Shown here: positions 36,160 through 44,180 of the stretch, piece by piece
Layout: every line of letters starts with the position of its first letter
How positions within the stretch are numbered: position 1 is the first letter of the stretch
Assembly (NCBI RefSeq): GCF_009696485.1
Contig: NZ_VULY01000018.1
Coordinates: 631,001 to 695,000, forward strand
DNA length: 64,000 bases
Direction: 5' to 3'
Source of the DNA: Suipraeoptans intestinalis
GTDB taxonomy: Bacteria; Bacillota; Clostridia; Lachnospirales; Lachnospiraceae
Notes under the pieces: model-generated
What the model was told of the DNA's origin: nothing
The model's input: the letters and a program-made list of their open reading frames with translations, nothing else
The model's database searches: none
Position numbers and translations under genes: made by a program

Positions 36160-37449
36160 GTGAAACCATACGCAGAATTATCCAAAGAAGAATTGCAGGA
36201 ACTAAAGACCGCCCTGGAAGCACAGTTTGAGGAAGAAAAGGCAAAAGGACTTTCCCTTGATATGTCCCGCGGAAAGCCCTCTGCCGATCAACTGGATCTT
36301 TCCATGGGGATGATGGACGTGCTGGGAAGCGACTCCCAACTGGTCTGTTCCGAAGGTGTAGACTGCAGAAACTATGGGGTGCTGGACGGCATTGCAGAGG
36401 CAAAGCAGCTTCTCTCCGATATGATGGAGGTTCCAAAAGAAAATATTGTGATCTTTGGCAACTCCAGTCTGAATATTATGTTTGATACGGTGGCGCGCTC
36501 CATGACCCACGGCGTCATGGGCAGCACTCCCTGGGCCAGACTTGATGCGGTCAAGTTTCTCTGTCCCGTCCCCGGATATGACCGCCACTTTACCATTACC
36601 GAATATTTTGGGATCGAAATGATCCCGGTTCCCATGACCACAGAAGGGCCGGACATGGATATGGTGGAAGATCTGGTACAGGCAGACCCCGCTATCAAGG
36701 GGATCTGGTGTGTTCCCAAATATTCCAATCCTCAGGGGATCACGTATTCTGACGAGACCGTCCGCCGATTTGCCCGCCTGAAGCCGGCGGCTGAAGATTT
36801 TCGCATCTATTGGGACAATGCCTATGGCATCCACCATCTCTATGAAGACAAGCAGGATACTCTTCTGGAAATCCTGGAGGAATGTAAGCAGGCGGGAAAT
36901 CCCGATCTGGTATACAAATTTTCTTCCACCTCCAAGATCAGTTTCCCCGGATCCGGAATCGCAGCGGTGGCTTCCTCCGACGGCAATCTGGCAGATATCC
37001 GCAGACAGATGCAGTGTCAGACCATCGGGCACGACAAGCTGAATCAACTGCGCCATGCCAGATTTTTCAAGGATATCCACGGTATGACTGCGCATATGAA
37101 GAAGCATGCGGATATTCTGCGTCCCAAGTTTGACGCTGTTTTGGAAACTCTGGAGAAGGAGCTGGGCGGACTGGGGATCGGATCCTGGATCGCTCCCCGG
37201 GGAGGTTATTTTATCTCCTTTGATTCTCTGGACGGATGTGCCAAAGCCATCGTTTCCAAAGCCAAAGAGGCCGGACTGATTATGACAGGCGCCGGAGCTA
37301 CCTTCCCTTACGGAAAGGATCCCTGTGATAAAAATATTCGGATCGCCCCCTCCTATCCTACTGCCGGAGAATTGAAAGCTGCCGCACAGGTCTTTGTACT
37401 GAGTGTGAAGCTGGCCAGCGTAGAAAAGCTTCTGGCAGAAAAGGCCTAG
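36160..37449 (+). CDS. PLP-dependent aminotransferase, MocR-like aspartate aminotransferase type
   Basis: A 429-aa fold-I aminotransferase. The PLP lysine is K259 in SSTSKISFPGSG; the cofactor site also shows NSSLNIMFD, CVPKYSNPQGITYSDE and YWDNAYGIHHLY. There is no DNA-binding domain, so it is an enzyme and not a MocR regulator. It starts with GTG at 36160, with GGAGG 8 nt upstream. Substrate specificity (aspartate or alanine-type) cannot be fixed from sequence. Confidence 0.9.
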   Translation: MKPYAELSKEELQELKTALEAQFEEEKAKGLSLDMSRGKPSADQLDLSMGMMDVLGSDSQLVCSEGVDCRNYGVLDGIAEAKQLLSDMMEVPKENIVIFGNSSLNIMFDTVARSMTHGVMGSTPWARLDAVKFLCPVPGYDRHFTITEYFGIEMIPVPMTTEGPDMDMVEDLVQADPAIKGIWCVPKYSNPQGITYSDETVRRFARLKPAAEDFRIYWDNAYGIHHLYEDKQDTLLEILEECKQAGNPDLVYKFSSTSKISFPGSGIAAVASSDGNLADIRRQMQCQTIGHDKLNQLRHARFFKDIHGMTAHMKKHADILRPKFDAVLETLEKELGGLGIGSWIAPRGGYFISFDSLDGCAKAIVSKAKEAGLIMTGAGATFPYGKDPCDKNIRIAPSYPTAGELKAAAQVFVLSVKLASVEKLLAEKA

Positions 37450-37512
37450 CTATTCCACTGACGTTTTCCTTCTTCTCTTTTTGAAATGCTTCAGTGTTGT
37501 ACCACCAACTTC

Positions 37513-37583
37513 AAACAGGGACAGTTCCGAAGCGTTTTTTCTCCATCCTTGTGGAGGAAATGCTTTGGCTGCTGTCCCTGTTT
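37513..37583. repeat. Long imperfect hairpin after the aminotransferase gene
   Basis: AAACAGGGACAG (37513-37524) and CTGTCCCTGTTT (37572-37583) pair perfectly over 12 bp. Inside, CCGAAGC pairs with GCTTTGG and CTCC with GGAG. It fills the gap between two convergent genes. It could act as a bidirectional terminator (weak T content after it) or be a small dispersed palindromic element. Confidence 0.6.
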
Positions 37584-37626
37584 CACTTTCTGTTTTCTGT
37601 CTTTCTGGTTTGTCCGGCTTATCTTC

Positions 37627-38478
37627 TTACCGGTCTTCCCCTTTCAGATATCTCTTTAGTTCGCCTATCCTCCTTTGCATATCCGCTACTCCCAGGTCAT
37701 AGACCCTCTGGAGATTTTCCGGCGATTTTTCCACCCGGCTGATTTGAATCGCCTGAGAAGGGCGAACCACAAACAGCTTCTTCTCTCTTTCCTGCACCCG
37801 GATCTTCTGGATGGTGCTGTTGTACATATTGTGACGTTCTTTCAGACATTTTCTGAGATGGGGGTACTTCCGATAGGTATATTTCCAAAAAAGGGGCGAC
37901 ATAGGCTCCTTGCGGTACCCCAGATTCCTGGTCAGTACCACCACGATCCTGTCATATCCCATCCCCTGAAACTTTTCCACCGGAATGCTGTCTGTGATCC
38001 CTCCGTCCAGATATTTTTTTCCGTTGATCTCCACCGGCTTTGACACGAACGGCATGGAGCCGGAAGCCCGCAGAGTGTCCATCTGCTCATATCCGCTTTC
38101 GATCCGAATGTATTCCGGCTTTCCTGTTTCTATATCCGTCACTACGGCATAAAAGGGAACCCCGCTTTTTTGAAACGCCTCATCGTCAAACTTGTCCCAT
38201 TCTTTGGGAATTTTTTCATAAGCCAGCCTGGTGCTTACAATATTGCCCTCCCGCAGCAGAGGCCGAATTCCCATGTAATCCTTATCCCCATTGTATTTTT
38301 TGCTGTAACGAAGCGCCCGCTTCTTCTGTCCCGACAGAAAGTTTACGCCAAACAGCGCCCCTGCGGACACACCGATCACCCCGTCGAAATGTATCTGATT
38401 GTCCAGCATCACATCCAGCACTCCCTCGGTGTACATTCCGCGCATGCCTCCGCCTTCTAGAACCAGTCCTGTCTTCAT
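37627..38478 (-). CDS. Patatin-like phospholipase
   Basis: A 283-aa RssA/YqhO-type patatin. The oxyanion loop GGGMRG is at 9-14, the nucleophile is S38 in GVSAG, and the dyad aspartate is D158 in LDGG. It is a cytosolic or membrane-associated lipid hydrolase; the substrate is unknown. Confidence 0.92.
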   Translation of the reverse strand: MKTGLVLEGGGMRGMYTEGVLDVMLDNQIHFDGVIGVSAGALFGVNFLSGQKKRALRYSKKYNGDKDYMGIRPLLREGNIVSTRLAYEKIPKEWDKFDDEAFQKSGVPFYAVVTDIETGKPEYIRIESGYEQMDTLRASGSMPFVSKPVEINGKKYLDGGITDSIPVEKFQGMGYDRIVVVLTRNLGYRKEPMSPLFWKYTYRKYPHLRKCLKERHNMYNSTIQKIRVQEREKKLFVVRPSQAIQISRVEKSPENLQRVYDLGVADMQRRIGELKRYLKGEDR

Positions 38479-38496
38479 ACGATCATCTCCTTTTCT

Positions 38497-38523
38497 GTAT
38501 GAGGAAGATTATAGCAAAAAGAA
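38497..38523. repeat. Short dispersed repeat, copy A
   Basis: Twenty-seven bases are identical to 41149-41175, and part of the flank is also similar. A related segment lies near 39948-39968. It is in the gene-free 38479-38696. Confidence 0.55.
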
Positions 38524-38616
38524 AAGGCGGAAGCAAATTCGTTCCTGCGCAGCCTACTGCTTCAAGAGTCGCGGAGGATCTGAGACGGAAATCGATTATA
38601 TGCAAGGAAAGGACGC

Positions 38617-38645
38617 AAAAACCAGGCTTTTTGACACCTGGTTTT
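38617..38645 (-). terminator. Terminator of the cell-wall-binding protein gene
   Basis: AAAACCAGG and CCTGGTTTT pair around a 10-nt loop; on the minus strand TTTTTG follows. Confidence 0.7.
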
Positions 38646-38696
38646 AGAGCCGGATGTTACAATCCTTCTATACCTATTTGCAACATCTGCCGCCTG

Positions 38697-39677
38697 CTAT
38701 TTTTCCATCTCCGGAATCGTTCCGCCCAGTGACTTCCACAGTACTTCCAGATCTCTTTCCTGATAATGGAAGTATTTTCCGTTGGACAGCGCAACTGTAT
38801 TTCCCTCCATATCTGCCTGAGAGAAGAAATATCTCTGATAGGTTCCGTCCGTGTAATCCAGTCGGATATGATAGTTGCCGCCCATAATCTGCGAAGACTC
38901 TTTCAACCGGATCTGTTTCAATCCTCTGACATACTCTGTTACTTTTTTTACTGCTTCCTTCTCTTCTGTTTCTATTTTTTCCTGTGCGCTTTCCGCACTT
39001 CCATACTGCATGCAAACACTGACCTTTTTTACGGTCTTCGTTTCCGAATATCCCGGGATCCAGGCTCCGCTTTCTCCTACATAATACGGACCTACCCAGC
39101 ATTCTTCCCGCATGGCTCCATCTTCGACGTCTCCCAGATAGTACCAGAAACCACGGATCTGTTGCCAACCGCTCTTCATGCTTCCGTCATTGGCGTCTCC
39201 CAGATAATACCAGGTACCCATAATCTGCTGCCAACCGCTCTTCATGCTTCCGTCATTGGCATCTCCCAGATAATACCAGAAATTTCCCAGCTTCTGCCAT
39301 CCTGTTTTCATAGCTCCATCATCGGCAGTTCCCAGATAATACCATGTTCCACCTACTTGTTGCCAGCCGAACAACATCCAACCGGCAGCATCAAACAAAT
39401 ACCATTGGCCAGCTATGTACTCCCATCCACCACGGGTATATGTCCCGTCTGCATGTCTGTACCACCATCTTCCATCCGAATTCTTAATCCACTGCCCCGA
39501 TACAGATGCCTGCGATCCCATTTCATTAGATCTATATACCTCACTTAAATCTGTCTTCTCACTGATAATCTTTTCGGGTTTTGCTGCATCCCGCTCTTTT
39601 GCCAATACAAATAGCTGGGAAACACAAATTGACACGATCATACTTATGACCCCTATTTTTCTCATGAAAACTCTCAT
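38697..39677 (-). CDS. Secreted protein with choline-binding-type cell wall repeats
   Basis: A 326-aa protein. Signal peptide (1-27), then five to six tandem repeats of the GW..(I/L).G.WYYLG type (about 60-205) that bind choline-decorated or similar wall polymers. The C-terminal domain (about 215-326) ends KYFHYQERDLEVLWKSLGG and is not recognised. The DNA of two central repeats is nearly identical with a 66-bp period (39162-39213 and 39228-39279), so repeat number could vary. GGAGGG lies 8 nt before the first ATG. Confidence 0.85.
   Translation of the reverse strand: MRVFMRKIGVISMIVSICVSQLFVLAKERDAAKPEKIISEKTDLSEVYRSNEMGSQASVSGQWIKNSDGRWWYRHADGTYTRGGWEYIAGQWYLFDAAGWMLFGWQQVGGTWYYLGTADDGAMKTGWQKLGNFWYYLGDANDGSMKSGWQQIMGTWYYLGDANDGSMKSGWQQIRGFWYYLGDVEDGAMREECWVGPYYVGESGAWIPGYSETKTVKKVSVCMQYGSAESAQEKIETEEKEAVKKVTEYVRGLKQIRLKESSQIMGGNYHIRLDYTDGTYQRYFFSQADMEGNTVALSNGKYFHYQERDLEVLWKSLGGTIPEMEK
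39162..39279 (-). repeat. 66-bp tandem repeat inside the cell-wall-binding gene
   Basis: The 52 bases at 39162-39213 recur at 39228-39279 with two differences. They encode successive aromatic wall-binding repeats. Confidence 0.8.
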
Positions 39678-40047
39678 CTTATCTCCCTCCTTATCTATAT
39701 TTTTATGATGTTATATTATCATATCGTTTTATTTTTGCCAATGTTTTTTGTTTAATATTTCATAAAATAATTATTTTTCAGAATATTTTTTGTTTATATT
39801 CCCCAATCTTCCAGGTCTTTGCCACTTCCATTTTCTTCATTTTTAAATAACTTCTTATTTAATCCATTTTCGGTTTATTTTTTGTCAATTTTTATGTTTT
39901 TGTCAGTGCCATTTTGTGAGGCCATTTTGTGTGCTTTACATTGTAATAAAGAAAACACAGGGGCAAATTATTTTGCTATGCCAACATTGCCTTGTTCTTC
40001 CAGGCAGTCCTGCTCTTGTATCCTGTTTCTTTTCTATTTCCGCGCAT
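39678..40047. other. AT-rich gene-free stretch
   Basis: No supported gene. On the minus strand TTGGCA, 17 nt and TAATAT near 39712-39740 may be the promoter of the cell-wall-binding gene. Bases 39948-39968 resemble the dispersed repeat seen at 41168-41190. Confidence 0.5.
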
Positions 40048-40686
40048 TTAATCCCTGCGTCTGTATTTGAAGTTTACAGCAGAGAGGATCATCGCCAGTC
40101 CTATGATGAATACACCCAAAAAGCTCATGCTGAGAAGCAGCCGTTTATCGGCTGCGCAAATATACAACAGAAAATACAGGACATTCAGTAAAAAGGACAG
40201 ACCGCTAACCAATTGGCTTGTTACACGCAACTGCCTTTCATATCTGGAAAGATCCGCTTCATATGCTTTTTTATACCCTGCAAGCATGGTAAAATCCCTG
40301 TTCTTTATACTATTTTCAAAAGCAGCGTACATGATCAGAGAAATGACCGAAGCCAGCATGACGGAAATCATCACTCCCACCGGATTTAGAAAACCCTTTA
40401 GTGCCAAAGTGAAATGAACCACCGAAAGTAGCATGGAAAGTAGCGGGACAAGCCAGTGGTACCTTCTGTGTTTTTCCTTTTTCACAATTCTGTTTTGTAT
40501 GATCTCATCTACCGTCACCTGAAAAACAGCGCTTATCTGGATCAGCGTCTGTGCGTCCGGTTGCGTTTTTCCCGTTTCCCAGTTTGAAACCGCCTGTCTG
40601 GAAACATTCAGGCGCTCTGCCAGTGTCTCCTGGGACATACTGTTTTCCATACGAAGCTTCTTGATTGACTCACCTATCCTGCTCAT
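40048..40686 (-). CDS. XRE-family regulator with membrane segments
   Basis: A 212-aa protein with an N-terminal helix-turn-helix (about 5-60; SQETLAERLNVSRQAVSNWE). A basic linker and four hydrophobic segments follow (about 80-205), so it would be a membrane-bound transcription regulator. Start 40686 has AGGAGG 8 nt upstream. Its promoter lies inside a 12-bp inverted repeat, which suggests self-repression. The signal sensed is unknown. Confidence 0.85.
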   Translation of the reverse strand: MSRIGESIKKLRMENSMSQETLAERLNVSRQAVSNWETGKTQPDAQTLIQISAVFQVTVDEIIQNRIVKKEKHRRYHWLVPLLSMLLSVVHFTLALKGFLNPVGVMISVMLASVISLIMYAAFENSIKNRDFTMLAGYKKAYEADLSRYERQLRVTSQLVSGLSFLLNVLYFLLYICAADKRLLLSMSFLGVFIIGLAMILSAVNFKYRRRD

Positions 40687-40811
40687 AGTTTTCACCTCCT
40701 GAAAAAAGGATACCTGACTCAGAGATTTCATTCCAGTTACACTGGTTTACATCAAAGCAACAAACTGTTGCATCAAGATCGCAAGGACTCTGTTTTCTGT
40801 CTCCCTTTGAT

Positions 40812-40861
40812 TTTAAATGGTTTACCCACTTTTATCATACACAAACCGTTTAAAAATTCAA
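40812..40861 (-). promoter_or_regulatory. Promoter and operator of the XRE gene
   Basis: Minus strand TTGAAT (40856-40861), 16 nt, TATGAT (40834-40839). Inverted arms with one mismatch (40812-40823 and 40843-40854) flank the -10 box. Confidence 0.65.
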
Positions 40862-40947
40862 TGTGGATTTTTGTAGCCTTCAAAGTCCGATTCTCCTTTT
40901 AAATCTCTCATTCCAAACACCTATTCCAATATTTATTGTTCCGGGAA

Positions 40948-41147
40948 TCCTTTATCCGGCAGGCCTTTTCTCATTCACTCCCTTTCCTCTCCTCTGCCGT
41001 CCGTTCTTTTCTAAGCATCAAAAAAGAGCCTATCCGCTTTGTGATCTATCTCTTTTCGGAATAGGCTCTGTTTTTTGTATGTTTTCTACGGCTTTTCCAC
41101 AGAATCATCCACGTCGATTCTATGCTTTTCCATTTTGGCAACCACCT
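40948..41147. repeat. 200-bp direct repeat, copy 1 (gene-end remnant)
   Basis: About 93% identical to 44709-44906. It carries the last codons of the cytidylate-kinase-like gene (FIRQAFSH), the bidirectional terminator (stem 41025-41036 with 41057-41069, then T6), and the last codons of the SGNH gene on the minus strand. Neither gene continues beyond the repeat here, so it is a non-functional duplicate. The rest of 40862-41250 has no gene. Confidence 0.85.
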
Positions 41148-41148
41148 C

Positions 41149-41175
41149 GTATGAGGAAGATTATAGCAAAAAGAA
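41149..41175. repeat. Short dispersed repeat, copy B
   Basis: Identical over 27 bases to 38497-38523. It abuts the end of the 200-bp direct repeat. Confidence 0.55.
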
Positions 41176-41250
41176 GACACAGGGGCAAATACGAATAATG
41201 ACCACCCGCACACATGCGGACGGCCATCATCGATCGTTTTGCACCTTTTT

Positions 41251-42636
41251 TTATTGTGCATCACTATGAATAAAGTTTCCAAGGTAGATATCAATATACG
41301 TTACGCCTGTTTCCATCTCTTCCTTCACTTCCCGCGAATACTGTATTCCGTTTACAGCATGTAAAACAAACTCTGATCTGTTATACCCTCTCCAGTCCTC
41401 CAGATACGACAGATATACCCAAGAATTTTTTTGAGCGCTAAGAAATTCTCCCAATGCGGTGGAATTTCCTGCCGCATCTGCCTTAATGTCCAGTTGAGAA
41501 ACCACTTCTCCAGAGTCAGTCAGAAACTGTGTCCCACTGGAAAGCGGGTGTAAAGCGAAGCTGTCGATCGTCCCTGACGCGGGAACATTTGGGAAAAAGC
41601 CCTTTACTTTGTAGTATTCCCTCTGACCCATCACCTGCTCTATATTCTGCGCCCTATCGACCAGATGCTGATATTTTGCGTCATAACCACTATAAAACTC
41701 TTTGTTTGGGCGAACCTCATCTGCAAGCCTTACCGCCTCTTCTGCTACCTTCTTATAGGCGGAAATGAATTCTGCCTTCTCTGCCGGAGACAGGGGAACT
41801 GCCACGTCAGTCATCCCGATGCTGCCAAGATAAGCTGTCGCTTCGTTTTCTACCTGTTCCTTTCCTCCTGTGGGACTGCCTGCGTCTCCTTCCCGTAAAA
41901 GCTTTTCCCGCAGCTTCACAGAATCTTCCGGGAACCCTGGGGCCCCCAGGAAATATCTGGCTATGATCTTTCCCTGTGTCTTGCTCTGGATGATGTATCC
42001 CACATAATCATAGCAGCGTACTTTTTCCGGCTTGTAAGTAACCTGGCTTCCCGACTGCAGCGTTTTCCCCTCTTTGGGGAGTTCCGCCAGCATTGCATCC
42101 TTTGCAAAGATCGCAGGCGCCGACAGGGAGGAGAGTACTATCACAAGCGCCAGTCCGCCTGCCGCCAGCTTCCTCTTTCGAACTGTCACGAATATCACCG
42201 CTCCGCTGCCCACGCACAGGGCAAAAACTCCCGGCACCCGGGATGCATCTCCTGTCTTCGGACGATCCTTCTCTTTGGAAGCTTTTGTGATCTTTGGCTG
42301 ACCGCTTACCTTCTCTGTCGTCTTACCAGGGGTTCCCGGTGTCTGCGGCGTTTCCGGAGTCGGGTTTTTGGGATCTTCCGGTGTTGGATCCTTGGGATCC
42401 TCCGGCAGCTCACAAACATCCTTTGCCTTATAGATCAGTTTGACATCTGCGTCGCTTTGTACTGTTTCGTTCACATCTCCCGTCCGGATCAATGCCTTTT
42501 CTGCCTCCGTCAGCGAAGACTCCTCCACGTATTCGTAGTGAATATTGTACGACTCTTCTGCAGACACCTTTGGAGTTGCCAACAGACAGCCCGCCACCGC
42601 TAAAGTCATTCCTGCAAGTATTTTTAAACGTTTCAT
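41251..42636 (-). CDS. Surface protein with internal sortase signal and second signal peptide
   Basis: A 461-aa protein of unusual order: signal peptide (1-26), a short domain (about 30-73), a Pro/Thr-rich stalk (77-105), a sorting signal RPKTGD (125-130) with hydrophobic segment (134-152) and basic RKRK (153-156). Then, in the same frame, comes a second hydrophobic segment (157-178) ending in a signal-peptidase-like AIFA-KDA site, and a further 280-residue extracellular domain I do not recognise. Sorting signals normally end a protein. Either the chain is cut twice to yield a wall-bound and a secreted product, or two genes have fused. AAAGGGA lies before the ATG. The promoter at 42679-42707 is consensus with a TA-repeat spacer. 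Confidence 0.8.
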   Translation of the reverse strand: MKRLKILAGMTLAVAGCLLATPKVSAEESYNIHYEYVEESSLTEAEKALIRTGDVNETVQSDADVKLIYKAKDVCELPEDPKDPTPEDPKNPTPETPQTPGTPGKTTEKVSGQPKITKASKEKDRPKTGDASRVPGVFALCVGSGAVIFVTVRKRKLAAGGLALVIVLSSLSAPAIFAKDAMLAELPKEGKTLQSGSQVTYKPEKVRCYDYVGYIIQSKTQGKIIARYFLGAPGFPEDSVKLREKLLREGDAGSPTGGKEQVENEATAYLGSIGMTDVAVPLSPAEKAEFISAYKKVAEEAVRLADEVRPNKEFYSGYDAKYQHLVDRAQNIEQVMGQREYYKVKGFFPNVPASGTIDSFALHPLSSGTQFLTDSGEVVSQLDIKADAAGNSTALGEFLSAQKNSWVYLSYLEDWRGYNRSEFVLHAVNGIQYSREVKEEMETGVTYIDIYLGNFIHSDAQ

Positions 42637-42678
42637 AGCAGCTTCCCTTTCTTCCTTTAAATATTTTTTCAGAAACCC

Positions 42679-42707
42679 ATTATATATATATATATATATA
42701 TTGTCAA
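42679..42707 (-). promoter_or_regulatory. Consensus promoter with a (TA)n spacer
   Basis: Minus strand TTGACA (42702-42707), exactly 17 nt, TATAAT (42679-42684). Both boxes are perfect consensus and the spacer is essentially a TA dinucleotide repeat. It drives the surface protein gene starting at 42636. Confidence 0.85.
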
Positions 42708-42729
42708 TGGATTCTTTTTCAAAAAACCT

Positions 42730-42759
42730 TTGACTTTTCCTTTTTCTATTTGTTATACT
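42730..42759 (+). promoter_or_regulatory. Putative promoter of the MATE gene
   Basis: TTGACT (42730-42735), 18 nt, TATACT (42754-42759). A terminator hairpin lies between it and the gene. Confidence 0.55.
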
Positions 42760-42776
42760 TACTTCATCGCGTAGCC

Positions 42777-42816
42777 AAAAGGTGTAAATCCAGATCCTGG
42801 ATTTGCACCTTTTTTG
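42777..42816 (+). terminator. Terminator hairpin in the leader of the MATE gene
   Basis: A stem of about 16 bp (42778-42793 with 42797-42812) has a 3-nt loop and is followed by T6. It lies about 20 nt after the expected start site and 130 nt before the gene, so it looks like a leader attenuator. Confidence 0.65.
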
Positions 42817-42944
42817 TGGTTGGCCGCACGCGGGAGGCTCCCGGAAACGCTTTCGGAATCCGCCTCTGTCGTCTCCTTTGCTACCGAAATACAGGTTGTG
42901 GCAGCTTTCCTTAAAAAAGTCTCCTGTCTATGTAAGGAGGTATC

Positions 42945-44180
42945 ATGAAACAAGAACCAACAAACAAACTGGGAACCATGCCGGTAAGCCGACTTATGCT
43001 GTCGATGGGCATTCCCGTGATCCTTTCCATGATGCTGCAGGCAGTTTACAACATTGTGGACAGCGCCTTCGTTTCCCATATGCCAAAGACGGGGGAGCTG
43101 GCGCTGAATGCTCTGACCCTGGCCTTCCCTGTGCAGATGCTGATGATCGCCATCGGAATCGGAACCGGTGTCGGCGCCAACGCCCTCTTGTCCAAAAGTA
43201 TCGGGCAAAAGGAATACGAAAAGGCCAGCCTGGTATCCGGCAACGCCCTGTTTCTGGGCTTTCTGATCTATCTGGTCTTTCTTCTGTTCGGTCTTTTTGG
43301 GACGGTCTTTTATGCCGCCAGCCAGACCGACAATCCTGCCGTCCGGCATATGGTGGTGGTTTATCTGCAGATCTGCTGTAACGCTTCCTTTGGCATTGTA
43401 TTCTTTTCTATTTTTGAAAAGCTGCTGCAGGCCACCGGACGCTCCGGCTTTTCCACCATCGCCCAGGTCAGCGGCGCACTGATCAATGTATGCCTGGATC
43501 CCGTCCTCATCTATGGCTGGCTTGGACTTCCTGCCATGGGCGTGGCCGGCGCCGCCTATGCCACCGTGATCGGACAGATCTTCTCCGCCCTGCTGGGTCT
43601 GATATTCCACCTGCGGCAGAACAGAGAGATCCGTCATGCTCTCTCCTGTCTGAAGCCGGACGTGGGCATTCTAAAGGCCATCTACGCCATCGGCCTTCCC
43701 GCCATCCTTGCACAGGCGCTGATGTCTGCCATGACTTATGGGATGAACCTTATATTGGGCAGCATCAGTGAGGCGGCGGTGACTGCCTATGGCCTGTATT
43801 ACAAGATCCAGCAATTCATTCTCTTCGCCGCTTTTGGACTGAGGGACGCCATCAGCGCCATGCAAATCATTTCCATCAGCTTTCTTTTTGCCGGAGTCAA
43901 TATTGCATATCAGGGGATTTTTCAGGCGCTGGACAGCGGACTGGCTTCTTTGCTCCTGTCTGTGCTCAGACAATGTCTGCTGGTCCTGCCTGTTGCCTGG
44001 GGATTTTCTTTTCTGGCCCGCAGATCCCCCCATCTGATCTGGACGGTCTGGACCACTTTTATTATTGCCGAAGGCCTTTCGTTCCTGTTTGCTTCCGTCT
44101 GCCTGAAGCGGATCTATCGTACTATTCTATCAAAACTGGAGGAGTCTACCTATGAAAAACATCATCACCATCAGCCGTGA
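42945..44180 (+). CDS. MATE-family efflux transporter with internal deletion
   Basis: A 411-aa multidrug/toxin extrusion protein. The N-terminal half is complete (MGIPVILSMMLQAVYNIVDSAFVS; GIGVGAN-type loop; ATGRSGFSTIAQ). In the C-terminal half, FGLRDAI runs straight into AMQIISISFLFAG. In the family these are separated by roughly 50-60 residues holding the NYGA motif and a membrane helix, so a segment seems lost in frame. Normal length is about 440-465 aa. Transport activity is doubtful. RBS AAGGAGG is strong. The 3' end overlaps the kinase-like gene by 29 nt. Confidence 0.85.
   Translation: MKQEPTNKLGTMPVSRLMLSMGIPVILSMMLQAVYNIVDSAFVSHMPKTGELALNALTLAFPVQMLMIAIGIGTGVGANALLSKSIGQKEYEKASLVSGNALFLGFLIYLVFLLFGLFGTVFYAASQTDNPAVRHMVVVYLQICCNASFGIVFFSIFEKLLQATGRSGFSTIAQVSGALINVCLDPVLIYGWLGLPAMGVAGAAYATVIGQIFSALLGLIFHLRQNREIRHALSCLKPDVGILKAIYAIGLPAILAQALMSAMTYGMNLILGSISEAAVTAYGLYYKIQQFILFAAFGLRDAISAMQIISISFLFAGVNIAYQGIFQALDSGLASLLLSVLRQCLLVLPVAWGFSFLARRSPHLIWTVWTTFIIAEGLSFLFASVCLKRIYRTILSKLEESTYEKHHHHQP

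Noticed and set aside
42680-42701. TA repeat as a replication or integration site
   Set aside because: It fits exactly as the spacer of a consensus promoter, and there are no iterons, integrase or att-like repeats nearby.
42759-43637. 292-codon minus-strand ORF over the MATE gene
   Set aside because: The MATE frame has family motifs and a strong ribosome site; this frame is Gly/His/Gln-rich shadow.
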